Assembly: GCA_030549335.1 (NCBI GenBank)
Contig: JAUKPH010000027.1
Coordinates: 1,178,001-1,242,000, forward strand
Reading direction: 5' to 3'
Origin: Pontederia crassipes
Taxonomy: Eukaryota; Streptophyta; Magnoliopsida; Commelinales; Pontederiaceae
Length of the DNA: 64,000 bases
Numbering within the stretch: the stretch's first letter is position 1; every line of letters starts with the position of its first letter. Below the pieces are notes generated by a model, which was not told the DNA's origin, made no database searches, and saw nothing but the letters and a program-made list of their open reading frames with translations. The position numbers and the translations under genes are program-made. Positions 11,521 through 22,749 of the stretch are shown one piece after another.

Positions 11521-11567
11521 ACTCATGAATATAAGGTTCCTCTAAAAAAACTCATGAATATAAGGTT
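11521..11567 (+). repeat. 11-bp micro-insertion flanked by perfect 18-bp direct repeats
   Basis: ACTCATGAATATAAGGTT occurs at 11521-11538 and 11550-11567 and flanks CCTCTAAAAAA. The insert resembles the start of the one at 7040. Confidence 0.85.
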
Positions 11568-12779
11568 ATAAATAATTCAGTATGTCAAAATTTTAAGCTT
11601 TTCATAATCTTAAGTTTATAATAAATAATAGATGAATTTCAAGCACAAATGAACATAATATCAAAATACATCCAAATTTTTACTTTTCTTTGCAAAATTA
11701 TATGTTTAGCACAACTGTTGTGTCTTCACTTTTTTTTTACATGTACAAGAAAGTATTATTTGAACTTCGATATTGTAAGTATTATTTGAACTTTGATACC
11801 TTAAATACAACATTGTTAATCATGATTCCTTTTGGAATTCACACAATTTTTATGTCAATATTAATGGGTTATTTAATTTGGCAGTCAAATGTATAATGAC
11901 CATGCAACCTACAAGAATAAAAATTAGAATGAAATTTCAAACAATTTCATAAACATGTCTAGATTTTAAAAAATAAGCATGATGGCGCTTAAGCATTTAG
12001 AATAATTCTTCTTTAGATGTGTGACAAACAATATTCCTTCCAAAGGCTTTGCTCAAAGAAATATGCTTGATATGTACTTTTTCTAGCAAAATTATCAATT
12101 ATGAGTTTTCACTTTTCAAAAATTCACAAGACGTGCATATAGAGTTTAAAGTATTAATTTTATTTTTCATAAGGCATTTATTATTTTCTTTCTTTCAGTT
12201 CTCAAAATTTTCTAACATTATTTTTTACTTTTTTTAAGTGCAAAATACTTTTTTGATAGGAGACTAAAATTATTGATGCATATCAAATGTAAGCAATCAT
12301 CATTATTGTCACCAAAATTAGAGGAGTTAAAATATACCTCATGGTTATGTGTCATTAAGAATAGATACGGAGCCTCACTTGATGAAGGGGTTGTAGAATC
12401 ATTTTCTTTATTTATGCTTTCTTCTTCATGTTCCTTCTTTTGGACTTTCCTCCTTTTTCCTTCTTAGTAAAACTAAACCGGAACTTTGACTTTCTGGGGT
12501 ATGTTCCAAGAGATCCTTTCTCAGCCTCAATAACTAAGTGGAAATTTTGACTTTGATGGGTATTCACAATCGCCAAATGTGTTTGTACGATAATGTGAAA
12601 GAACATGGGGTCATCCTTGTTGAGCGAAAACATGTTGAGTGGATTAACAGTTAGCAAGCCACAACCATCCATTTGCTTTGGGTTAGGGTTAGAAGCTCCT
12701 CAAATAGCCCGAATATGAATTGACGGGTCATAAGCTTGCGGAAGGCATCATTGAGGTGGCATAACCCAACTCTAATGAG

Positions 12780-13890
12780 GCCTAAATGAGAGGTCGCACT
12801 AGTTGGAGATATTCGCAATGCCACACCAAAACCCTAGGGATGAGCGTGAGTTCCATGAAAGGTTCTAGCCATAGTATGCAAAGAAATTGTGCACCATAAA
12901 TTGTCGTCCGTTCCCGTGATCCACGCCACTCATTGTCCAAGGAAGCACTATTGATCGAATGTAGTGCCCACACCCAAAGTCCGCCATCTGCAATGGTTCT
13001 ACATGTCATGCCATGACAAAAGGCGGGCTCCTTGCTTTTCTCGGACACAACCCTACTAGAAGAAATTACTGAAAGAAAATAGCACCAATACAAGAACGAA
13101 TTATCTCCATGTGAGAGAAGCCACAAACTCTAGACGTGCAGCCTTTTTTCCACCGGTCGATGTCATGGGTCCAATCGTGCAAGCTAATTTGTCGATCCTC
13201 GAGGGGCAATCCAAAGTAATTCGGTGGTGTACATCGCTTTGTCAAGCATAGGGCTACATCACCGTTTCCCATGCTTAAGGGTATGAATGGTGATTTGGAA
13301 TGATTTATTTGCAGGTTTGAAATTGCACCAAATAGCTCCATCGTGATGGCGACATATGAGGCCTACACTCACAAGTCACAATGATGGCATTTTGTTAGGG
13401 GGCAACTTGACAAACCACATGTTGTGGTTTCACCCACCCACCCAGTGGGCATCCATTGACCAAGATTGAGAAAGAAGTCGTGGTAATACAATGGGTTCAT
13501 CCCGACGATCCAAACCGGGGGAAAACGACCCTTGTAAGGAGTGTCAAAAAAGGACCATGGAATAGAATCATAGATTTTCAAGTTCAATACCCATGCACTT
13601 CTTCTCGGGCATTAGGTTTGAAATCTAAACCAATTAGCTACTATCTCTGGAGAATGGTTTCTTCTCATTTCTTCCTGTCTATAAGCATATGTTGGATTTT
13701 GTCTAAACGAATGTGCCACTCCCATTATGGTTAAGGAATTTTTGAATATTAGCATTGGGCAATATAACTAAGGAAGATGCCGAAGTTGGAAAGCCAATGC
13801 AACTCATCCTCCTTCGTGGCACAATGATCTTAAAGGCGGTGGTGTAATTGTCGGTAACGGAACGACCTCCAAAAAGTTGAATTTCCAAGA
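12780..13890 (-). mobile_element. Truncated, frame-broken L1-type LINE (reverse transcriptase part)
   Basis: Minus-strand frames carry the plant L1 reverse-transcriptase signature in the right order. First is a Y/FDS(I/V)PWSF block with PPVW(I) (13369-13587), then a WMPTGW segment standing where the family has NGSPTGW. Next are FGAISNLQINHSKSPFIPL and PNYFGLPLEDRQISLHDW (13066-13341), then a tail region (12782-13126). The pieces lie in different frames and include stops, so several indels have broken it. Upstream endonuclease and ORF1 are missing. No target duplication was identified. Confidence 0.75.
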
Positions 13891-13942
13891 AATCTTGTTT
13901 GCGGGATAGTGCTTTAGTATTTCTTCACGTGTTACATTACTG

Positions 13943-14032
13943 TTGAACATCTCTTCTGTCTTACATTACTGTTGTATCTCCAACTAGTCTAACTTTGAAC
14001 ATCTCTTCTGTCTTGCATTACTGTTGTATCTC
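13943..14032. repeat. Direct repeat, 38-bp units 52 bp apart
   Basis: TTGAACATCTCTTCTGTCTT-containing units at 13943-13980 and 13995-14032 are nearly identical. The core of the first unit (13948-13971) also has a perfect 24-base reverse-complement partner at 14329-14352. Confidence 0.85.
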
Positions 14033-14940
14033 AAATACTCAAGCAAATCAAACTCGTTTTTGTCTTGCAGCTCGTGCCTCTTAAAATATTCTGGATGATG
14101 CTCTTGATAGCATTTGGTTTGTATGGTTAGAGTCATCACGGTGTCTTCACAAGCAACAGGAATTATAGTACTGTTGTGTGCTTGCAGATGTCTCTTCGGT
14201 GCTGGGAACCTGGCACAAGTTGTTTGTTTGCAGATGTCTTGGGAGGATGTAGATGTTTCTGAAAATTGTTCTCACAAACGTAAGAACTGCATCTCCGATC
14301 GGCAGACGGAAAATTGTTCAGATTCTCTCAGTAATGTAAGACAGAAGAGATGTGCAGATGGAACCTTTTAAACAGGCTTGAACTCCATTTGTGCTATCTG
14401 CTGAGTCTGCAACAGTTTGTATTCTATTTGCATCACCTGATGACATGTTTATTTTCTAGTTTCTATTAGCCCCACCTCTCAGCTTTTTTAAAGATTTCTA
14501 TTAAAGCTGGCAGAGGTGTTGAAACTTTGAATGTGCCACAAGTCAAGTTCATCTGCACGGTTGTATGTCTAAATCTCAGGTAACAACTAAGAAGCAGTTG
14601 ATTACAAATTGCAGATCCCAGGGAGAAAAAATATATTATACCAGTAAACATAATCAGCAAGTATATATATGCTCCAAGCTATGTAGAAAGGATAAATCTT
14701 GCAACTTGCAAGGTTGTTTTTTTTTCCCTGCCTTATTGATATTTTGTCTTGGCATTGCTGGAAATTTCTCTATCCAGTGTGGGGTTGATGAAGTGGGAAA
14801 CAGATAACGTGGGATCGCCGGATTAAAGTTGGTGGCCCACGTCGCCCTGTTGAACACAGACGGCTCATGTTATTAAAAATTAAGCCATGGACAAACTTTT
14901 CTAACGGACTTCTTTTCCATTGCTATTTGGAAAGGGTTTA
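14033..14940. other. Intergenic DNA, no gene recognised
   Basis: The sequence is less AT-rich than its neighbours and has short frames on both strands (for example plus 14114-14371), but no family was recognised. It could hold a distant 3' UTR exon: a TTTTGTCTTGCAG acceptor-like site ends near 14070. Confidence 0.35.
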
Positions 14941-14943
14941 ACC

Positions 14944-15797
14944 AATGTTTTAAAAATCGAATTGGAGATTGAATCGGCGTGCACCGAGTCGAGATTCGAC
15001 TAGTTAAACCGAATTTTTATATAATAATATTATTTATAATTATTTAAGAGTAATTTAATACATAAATTATTACAAAAATAATTAAAACTAATTAAATAAT
15101 AGATTTCTTTTTATTATTACTAATATAATAGTATAAATTTAATTTCAATATAAATTTATTTACTAATATATTACTAACGAATTTTATTCTCTTTTCATAT
15201 ATAACTCTCTTTTATTTAAGTAGTTTTTTTATTACTAATATAATAATCTAACTTCAATTTCAATCTAAATTTATTACTAATATATTATTATGGAATTTAT
15301 TTTCTTTTCACATATATCTCTTTTGATTTAATTTGATTAATATTTTGTTTCTATTTTGATTTATTTCCTCTAGTCAAGGATTCAAGATCTTTCCTTTTAT
15401 TTTTCTCATTTTAAATATTTTTCTTTTTCTCTCCTTTCACTTTCACGTCCAAAACTTTCCAATTTTATAAAATTATTTAAACATTCATATCCCCTAATAA
15501 ATACTTTCCATATTTTATTATTCTCTTAATAATATATTTCAATTTTTATTCATTCTCTTCCACTACCATCTTTCCTTTTATTTTCTTATTTTAAATATTT
15601 TCTTTTTTTTCTCCCTCAATCTTCGTAACCTTTCAATTCCATCTAAAATAATTTGATAACTTTAAACTTTAATATCCACTAATAAATTATTTCCATATAT
15701 ATATTTTTGAAAAAAATAAAAAAACCGGGTTCAATCGGATTCACCGGTTCAACCCAGTTTTTTCGATTTTTTCTAGTTTATCCGATTCTTTAACATT
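14944..15797. mobile_element. Probable AT-rich foldback DNA element
   Basis: The left end AATGTTTTAAAAATCGAATT matches the reverse complement of the right end (AATGTTAAAGAATCGGATAA), and both continue with GGTT/ACCGG-rich sequence (TTAAACCGAATTTT; GAACCGGTGAATCCG). The centre is a long AT-rich non-coding stretch. Further ACCGGTTC motifs lie just outside to about 15860, so the true right end may be there. No target duplication was settled. It is likely hAT- or Mutator-derived. Confidence 0.45.
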
Positions 15798-15860
15798 TCT
15801 AGTTTTATTATTAAATCGGACCGGTTTTTTTACCGGTTCGCGATCGGGCCGGTCCAAATC

Positions 15861-17110
15861 TTCTAATTGGGCAATTGGATTGATCACCATTATGAGCATT
15901 GTCGTGGACAATAACAATATAAAGGCTCAATCACGAAGGGATTTGCATCCATTTGGGATCCCCCTAAGGCTATCGACCTTTTTTTTTTCTTTTCATCTAA
16001 ATGGTGAGCTTGGCGAGGTGTTAGCTTATACTGGACTTATTATGAGTTTATTAGGATCACAAATTTCTTTTCTCCCTGAATTACCGTAAGGCTATAAAGA
16101 TAAAGATATTAAGTAGTTAACATCATCAATTCATTTCTTAGATGGAACAAAGTGGCGAGCATAAAAAGTTTTAAATCTTTAAAAATGATCACTTGGGTGC
16201 TTCTATATAGAGATGTTGATTCCACTAGTTAAATATGTTAACTTATATGTCAAACTAATTTTGGCCACAATTGAAATGTTCTCCACGGACCCAAATATGA
16301 TTGACAAGACATGTCAGATAATTAAGGAAGCATAATAGCTAATAATTAAATGCACTGCCTGCATTAATTATTTGAATCATCATCTCACAATTATCCTAGA
16401 ATTTTACCTTCAATGCTATATATAACTTTGATGTCGTAGGTGCAAGTTACAATTGTTAATTAAGGGTTTCAACCGTTCAATTAATTGTCAAGAACACGTG
16501 ATAAAGTAGTTTTCAAGTAAAACTTTTTTTTCATTAAGAAACAAATAAAAGGGTTCGAAATTACGAAAGCAACTAAAAACCCTAATTAACACCAATATTA
16601 TCACATTCGACGCATTAATGTCTTGGCACTCGAGATAGAGAAAGGCGTTTGATTAAGATCACATGGCCGTCAACATTGTTGTCCCACAGTTCATGGATAT
16701 CTGATGAATTAATTACTTTTTCTTTTTTTTTCTCATTATTCTTTCTTCTTTTTCTTTTTCTTTGTGACGAATGAATACATTAAATATGGACGTCGCATGT
16801 GCACCTCACAAAATTATGTATTTGAAATATTATTTTGTTCCTAATTACCGCCGAAAAAGAATAATCAACAATTATCCCCTTCCCAAAACACTATTTAACT
16901 TGGATCCATCCAATTAGATTCTGCCGCATCGGATAGCGACAAATCCAACACCATTAAACTCACCACGTGCCCCCCTCCCTCCTTGTTCCCGCCGTTCCGA
17001 TCCCCCACGTTTCCTTTTTTATCCATTACTTTCACATCAACTAACACTTTATCCAGACGTCTTCTACCGTCATTAGAGTGTTTGAAAAGGGTAGTTTCGT
17101 CACATGAACG
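15861..17110. other. Intergenic DNA and upstream region of the LRR gene
   Basis: AT-rich with no recognised gene. The last 250 bp are GC-richer and form the upstream region of the LRR gene. A long minus-strand frame at 16895-17737 is only the antisense shadow of that gene. Confidence 0.5.
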
Positions 17111-17112
17111 CG

Positions 17113-17118
17113 TATAAA
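17113..17118 (+). promoter_or_regulatory. TATA box of the LRR gene
   Basis: TATAAA in the context CGCGTATAAACGCCC lies 79 bases before the start codon. This would give a short leader of about 45-50 bases. Confidence 0.7.
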
Positions 17119-17191
17119 CGCCCCTCCGCTGCAGCTGTAAGCCTCTCGTCTCCACTCTCCAGTGACGTCGAACCCAAATCTGCCGTCGCCG

Positions 17192-18295
17192 ATGGCTTCT
17201 CCACTCCTCTACCTCGCTGTCTTCCTCATGGCCGCCTCCGTGGCTGCCGGAAGGTGCCCGCCGTCTGACCGGGCGGCACTGTTGGCCTTCCGGTCGGCGC
17301 TCTCGGAGCCCTATATCGGCATCTTCGCGTCGTGGACGGGCAACGACTGCTGCTCTGGAAGTTGGTACGGTGTGAGCTGCGACCCGACCACCGGCCGCGT
17401 GGTGGACATCAACCTCCGCGGTGAGTCCGAGGACCCCATCCTTTCCCGTGCCGGCCGCTCCGGCCTCATGTCCGGAAGCATCTCGCCGGAGGTGTGCCGC
17501 CTGGACCGCCTGAGCACCCTCATCGTCGCCGACTGGAAGCAGATCACCGGGCCCATTCCTTCCTGCATCACCTCTCTCCAGTTCCTGCGCATCCTCGACC
17601 TCGTCGGGAACCGCCTCACCGGGCCCATCCCCGCTGACATCGGCCGCCTCTCCCGTCTCACGGTCTTCAACGTCGCCGACAACCAGATCTCCGGCCAGAT
17701 ACCGCAGTCCCTCCCATCCCTGTCGTCGCTCATGCACCTCGACCTCAGCAACAACCGCATCTCCGGCCCCATTCCGGACAACTTCGGGAACCTCAAGATG
17801 CTGAGCCGGGCGCTGCTCGGACGCAACCAGCTCTCCGGCAGGGTCCCCGCATCGATCGGCAACATGTACCGTCTCGCTGACCTCGATCTCGCCGAGAACC
17901 AGCTCTTCGGCGAGATCCCGTCGACGCTTGGGACCATGCCCGTCCTATCCTCCTTGTACCTCGACTCTAACCACATCTCCGGCCAGATCCCGACGGCCCT
18001 GCTCGCGAGCAAGGGGCTGGGCATCCTCAACCTCAGCCGGAACGCGATCGAAGGGGAGATACCGAACGTGTTCGGCTCTCGGTCCTACTACACGGTGCTC
18101 GACCTCTCGTACAACAACCTGCGAGGCACCGTGCCCAAGACGTTGGTCACGGCGGCGTACGTGGGGCACCTGGACCTGAGCCACAACCACCTCTGCGGCC
18201 GGATCCCCGACGGCTCCCCGTTCGACCACCTCGAGGCCGCGTCCTTCTCCAGCAACGACTGCCTCTGCGGCGGCCCGTTGCCGGCCTGCAAGTAA
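17192..18295 (+). CDS. DRT100-like secreted leucine-rich repeat protein
   Basis: A single GC-rich exon encodes 367 residues, close to the 372 of Arabidopsis DRT100 as remembered. The ATG at 17192 is chosen because it heads a clear signal peptide (hydrophobic residues 5-20, cleavage near AAG/RCPP). Then come an LRRNT cap with paired cysteines (CPPSDRAALLAF, NDCCSGSWYGVSCD), the family block LRGESEDPILSRAGRSG, and about nine plant-type LRRs of the form LxxLxLxxNxLxGxIP (about residues 100-335). A C-terminal cap, CLCGGPLPAC, ends the protein. No transmembrane segment or kinase follows, so it should be apoplastic or vacuolar. Family knowledge: relatives include polygalacturonase-inhibiting proteins, and DRT100 was named from a DNA-damage-tolerance screen, so the true role is unsettled. 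Intact. Confidence 0.93.
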   Translation: MASPLLYLAVFLMAASVAAGRCPPSDRAALLAFRSALSEPYIGIFASWTGNDCCSGSWYGVSCDPTTGRVVDINLRGESEDPILSRAGRSGLMSGSISPEVCRLDRLSTLIVADWKQITGPIPSCITSLQFLRILDLVGNRLTGPIPADIGRLSRLTVFNVADNQISGQIPQSLPSLSSLMHLDLSNNRISGPIPDNFGNLKMLSRALLGRNQLSGRVPASIGNMYRLADLDLAENQLFGEIPSTLGTMPVLSSLYLDSNHISGQIPTALLASKGLGILNLSRNAIEGEIPNVFGSRSYYTVLDLSYNNLRGTVPKTLVTAAYVGHLDLSHNHLCGRIPDGSPFDHLEAASFSSNDCLCGGPLPACK

Positions 18296-20304
18296 GCGGC
18301 GCGCCGGAGATGGCTTTTGCGACCGGAGACACACTTCGGAGTACTACTGCTGCGACGTCTGTGTGAGACCTCTGTGTACTTTTACGGTGTATAAGTCATA
18401 TTTGCTGTGATTCGTAGGTGGTGTAGTAGAAGACATCCATGCACGTGAAAGCGGAACGCTGCAGAAAAGAGAGGAAAAAAAAAAGGTTTCTAAGTTAAAT
18501 TCTAAAAGCTGGCAGACAAATATTTAGAGGCGTAGACATAAATTTAAAGAAAAAGAAAGGCTAAATATATATGTATAATGTCTCTGGTGCTTCTTTCTGA
18601 ATATTAATTAAGTTAAGATCTGTACTTAAGTGTACAAAATAGGATCATAAAAATTGCACATTAATTACTTCTGGTGTGGTTTGTGGATGATTGATATAAT
18701 TATAGCCATGGTAGGTTTTATTATTTGATTCCCGATTTCATTTCAAGACAGTACTTTGGTCCTTTACTCTTTCATTGCTTTTTGGGGCAAATTTTAGATG
18801 ATGATGCAGTAATTAAGTCAACAAAATAACAGGGATTAATCTCAATTCAAGTAATCATTATTTTGCAGTCGATCGTCTTAATTAATTTTGGATTACAAGG
18901 AAAAACTAAATGTCTAATACAAGAGGAGATAATTCTGAAAATAAAGAAAATACTTAATATCTCTTGATTTATGACTGACAGTTGTTTTCAAAGTTTTCTC
19001 TTTGTTATCTCTCGCACATGTTGGGGTGACTAGTTGACTCCATTTCAGCAACTTAGATTTTTTTTAAGACAATGATTTTCAATAAGAAATAAATAACATT
19101 GAAGTCTGAATAATCAAAGATATATCAATAGGTTTCCAGTTCAGTTTATTTTTGGAATGGTCAATTTGATTAGAAATTTTCGTTTTATTCGAATATTGAA
19201 TTATAATTCGAAATGGATTTTATTAAGAATGTAAAATAAATGATGTTGCTCTTCCTAACTACTTACACTTTAAAAAAATTAATCAGTACATCAATTTTCA
19301 TCATAGTAATTTGTTAAGCTTTTATTAAAAAAATATTTCATTCTTTATTATTCACGTGTCAAAGTTGTAAGTAGTCCACACATAAAAAAAATATTAAGAA
19401 TATAAAATTAATGATATTATTCTTTCTAACATTTTAAACTTTTAAGAAAATTGATTAGTTAAATCACTAATTATCAAATAGGAAAATGTTTTTTTTTATA
19501 TCGGTAAACAAAAGTTTCATTTGTATGCTCTGGGCATATTTCTTTTTCTTTTTGACTGGCTGCTCCATGAGGCAACGTAAAAGTAAGCACTAGCTGGAAA
19601 AAAACTACACACTGATTTAAGATATATATGGGCAAAAAAAGAAGTAATAGCAAAGCAAAGGTACATTGAGAGGGCTTTTTTTCCAGAGAGGTGATATTAA
19701 TTAAAGTTAAAAACCGAAAGGGGAGAGAGAAATTATTGCATGCCTCTGGCCTGATTTGGAGGTGACAGCCATGATTGTCATGGAAAGTTGATGCCTTTAA
19801 ATTCATTCCAAGGCTTCCAGATCTTCCTGGGGACATGCATTGCATGCATATGCACGTCGACATCGTTAGGTCCAGCGAGAAACATGGCGTGTGGGCGGCC
19901 TCCCAGTCTTTGCCATATGGGTAGGGACGGTGGCGGTGCATGGCTTACGTGCATGGCTCCTCCGACACTCGCATGCATATCTTCTCACTGTTCAGTCATC
20001 CAGTCAATGCACTCATCACTGCGAGTCATCCATGAATCTCCATGTAGGCCCCCTCGACGTGATGATATCTATGCATGAACAAGCCAATTCAGATATTGGT
20101 CATCCATCAGTACTCTTCCAGTTCTGGTAGTGGTCTCGTGATCGAATGATTAGTTGGATCTTAGTTAACAGTTAAAAAGTTTCGTTTTTTTCATTTTTAC
20201 CACCAAGTCGAGCCTGTGCAGTTCTGATTTGCTGTACTATTGCATGCTTGGAGCACTGCAGCATATATTTAATTATTTATACATGATCAGGAACCATTTG
20301 AAAA
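18296..20304. other. AT-rich intergenic DNA
   Basis: 3' UTR of the LRR gene, then AT-rich sequence with no gene recognised. At 19830-19990 several CATGCAT/TGCATG boxes (RY-type motifs) cluster in a less AT-rich island. A 155-residue minus frame at 19474-19941 is low in complexity and not believed. Confidence 0.45.
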
Positions 20305-20944
20305 TCCCATGCAACGCTCGGCAGTTTTACAAAAAAAAAAAAAAAAAAAAGGGAAGAGCCGAGCCATTCCTCTCCCTCTTCTCTACCTCCTCCCCTTCCT
20401 CTCCCCTCTTCAATGGCCGAGCAGTTCTCAAATGGGAGAGGGAGATGAAGGGACAACACCACTCTATAAAACTTCTCTCCCCCACTCCCTCTCACATTTT
20501 TTTTCTTCTCCTCTCTCTCACACTCTTTGTTCCTCCTCCGGCGCGCACGAGCAGCAGAGGCGGGCAGCGGTATTCCGACGAGACTCGCCGGCGTGGACGA
20601 TGCGGTGAACGTCGACGAGCAACAATAGCATACGCGCGGACTAACCACAGATTCGTAGGCTTTAAGATGTGATTTCGGGATCTATTTCATAGGTTATGTT
20701 TCTAGACGAATCGAAGTATGTTCTAAGGATTTACTAGATGAAAGATCTCCGTTCAATCTTATAGGAACGAAACACGTAAACTTTTGATCATTTTGCGAAC
20801 ATAGATATGAAACATATTGATAGGATAGTACGAATATTTCGAGTTCGCTTAGAAACTTGTAAGAGTAGTTTTCCTTTCTTATGATGTGTATGATCGAAAT
20901 GATGTTAGTTATGTTTATAAACCCATGACATCGACACGTGACCA

Positions 20945-21115
20945 TTTGATTGTGAAGAGAAAACAAAACGATAAAACTCTACAAACTCGTGCAGTTTTCT
21001 GCGAGTGACAAACTTGGCCCAGGTTGTGTATTTGATTGTGAAGAGAAAACAAAATGATAAAACTCTACAAACTCGCGCAGTTTTCTGCGATGACAAACCC
21101 GGCCCGGGTTGCACA
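20945..21115. repeat. 86-bp tandem duplication inside the solo LTR
   Basis: The unit beginning TTTGATTGTGAAGAGAAAAC and including ACTCTACAAACTCG(T/C)GCAG occurs twice head to tail (from 20945 and 21031). The second copy leads directly into the GGCCCGGG-rich section. Confidence 0.88.
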
Positions 21116-21440
21116 CAACTCGGCCCGGATTCGGACTAACCCGAGATCGAGTTCTCCCAACTCGGCCCGGATCCGCCATGAACGACCGAGCGGAGCTCGG
21201 ATCGCACTAGGAACCCGGCCCGGGCTCTGCCTGACTCGACCCGGGTACCGATCGAAGAAGACGATCGGGCGGATTGACTTTTCCGACCTGATCGGATTTT
21301 CTTTACCAACTCGGCCTGAGCGGATTGACTTTACCAACTCGGCCCGGGTATAACCCAGACCCGGCCCGAGTTCTAACTCGGATTTTCCGAGCCTGATTCC
21401 CATCAGCAACTCAGCCCGGGTTCACCTATACTCGGCCCGG
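21083..21440. repeat. Degenerate AACTCGGCCCGGGTT repeats inside the solo LTR
   Basis: About ten spaced copies of a (A)ACTCGGCCCGG(G/A)TT theme lie within 360 bp. The core CCCGGG is palindromic. The section is strongly GC-rich compared with the rest of the LTR. Confidence 0.8.
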
Positions 21441-22749
21441 GTTTTGACCAACAGAACGTAAACATGATGATTTCCGAACTACTATTTACGAAATTGATAT
21501 CGAATCTTTAGGAAAAGTTAATTGTACTCTACAGAACCATGCTTACCTCATATTGAACTGAATGGAAAGAATGAAATGTTGAACTTGATTATAATGTCAT
21601 TGAAATGATAAATGGTCATCTGCTCCCTCGATGGACGACCGCTTAAAAGGACTATGACGGACGACCGTTTGACTTCTAGGCGTTCGATTTGTGGACAGAT
21701 GAATTCGACATTAATCGAACCATCTGATTTTAAGCTTCTGTCTATGTGATTAGTTAAAGAAAAAAAAGAACTAAAAGAATGATTCGGAGCTATGCTCCAT
21801 ACGACCTTGGTCGATCCTCGGATTGAAAGAAATGTCCATATTGATAAGGGAAGTTGAACGAGCCCTAAGCAAGACACTTCCCTGCGGATTACTATTTGGA
21901 GTTTCTCTCCACTTTGAATGCGTCCTCATGGTACGAGGTCATCCCAGCCCGACGGGGCTGGCCGTAGCATTGATCATCCACTGGCCCACATAGTCTAGAT
22001 AGTAGCACTACGAGTGTAGGCAATGGTATTTCTCTAAAAGAATGAAGAGCTCTTCCAATGCAATGGAATGAAATGGAAATAAAAGAAATGAAATAAAACG
22101 AAATGAAAAGAAAAGAAAAGCAAGAATGAAAAGAGAGACATAAACTGCATTATACTCTCTACCATATGACTCCCTTTCATATTCCAAATCATTATGCTTA
22201 TTCTGACAGAATTGATCTATGATTTATACGAACTCACACTTAACTTTATGCTAACGGTTGAGTTTGCTCCCCTGTGTGATCCCCACAGATACATGATGGT
22301 TGTTCATGACGTGATGATGTGTGCGCGGCGGCTTCGTTCTGGGTGGCATGTGCATGTGGTCATGATTACGTCTAGTATGAGTCGGTTGTTTATCCGTTAT
22401 ACCAAGTGGCATATTTACTCGGATGGGTCTTATCATGTTTTGTTCGACCGTTGCCGTTTTTATGTTTAGTAATCACACTCCCCTCATCACTGCTTTAAAC
22501 TGAGACCATGGGTTGTTATCGTTTGCTTCCGCACTATATTTTTTTATCAAGACAATTTGATATATGGTAACCATTTTTGCTTCCGCATTCTTTCCTTATG
22601 GTTGTATTATTTTATTTGACAAGTCTTCCGCTTACGTGTCATTTTCCTTGACCATTGAGCCAACAAAAGAATCAAAGATACGAATAGAGTAGCGTTCCGA
22701 AAGAAGATTGCGTCACGTGGTGGGTTGAATTTCGGGGCGCTACATCCCA

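Larger units (their letters stand above)
9632..12412. other. AT-rich intergenic DNA, no gene seen
   Basis: Low-complexity, AT-rich sequence with short frames only. It contains a (TA)n tract and two micro-insertions, listed separately. A segment at about 9950-10400 looks repeat-derived, but no ends could be set. Confidence 0.5.
20310..22744 (+). mobile_element. Fossil solo LTR (Ty3/Gypsy, Tekay/Del-like), 2.4 kb
   Basis: It starts TGCAACGCTCGG and ends GGGGCGCTACA, with TG...CA ends and related terminal bases, and is flanked by a perfect 5-bp target duplication TCCCA (20305-20309 and 22745-22749). Inside are a CTCTATAAAAC TATA box at about 20460, a CT-rich leader after it, a GGCCCGGGTT-rich section and a long 3' part. 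No primer-binding site, gag or pol adjoins it, so it is the remnant of recombination between two LTRs. The length fits large-LTR chromoviruses. Age cannot be estimated from one LTR; the exact target duplication argues against great age. Confidence 0.87.

Noticed and set aside
16895-17737. 280-codon minus-strand frame
   Set aside because: It is the antisense of the DRT100-like gene in a GC-rich exon, a common shadow.
19474-19941. 155-codon minus-strand frame
   Set aside because: Low complexity, no start context, no family resemblance, and it runs across AT-rich spacer.
19830-20060. CATGCAT-rich island as a microRNA precursor or seed-gene promoter
   Set aside because: No known plant microRNA was recognised and no gene start follows within reach.
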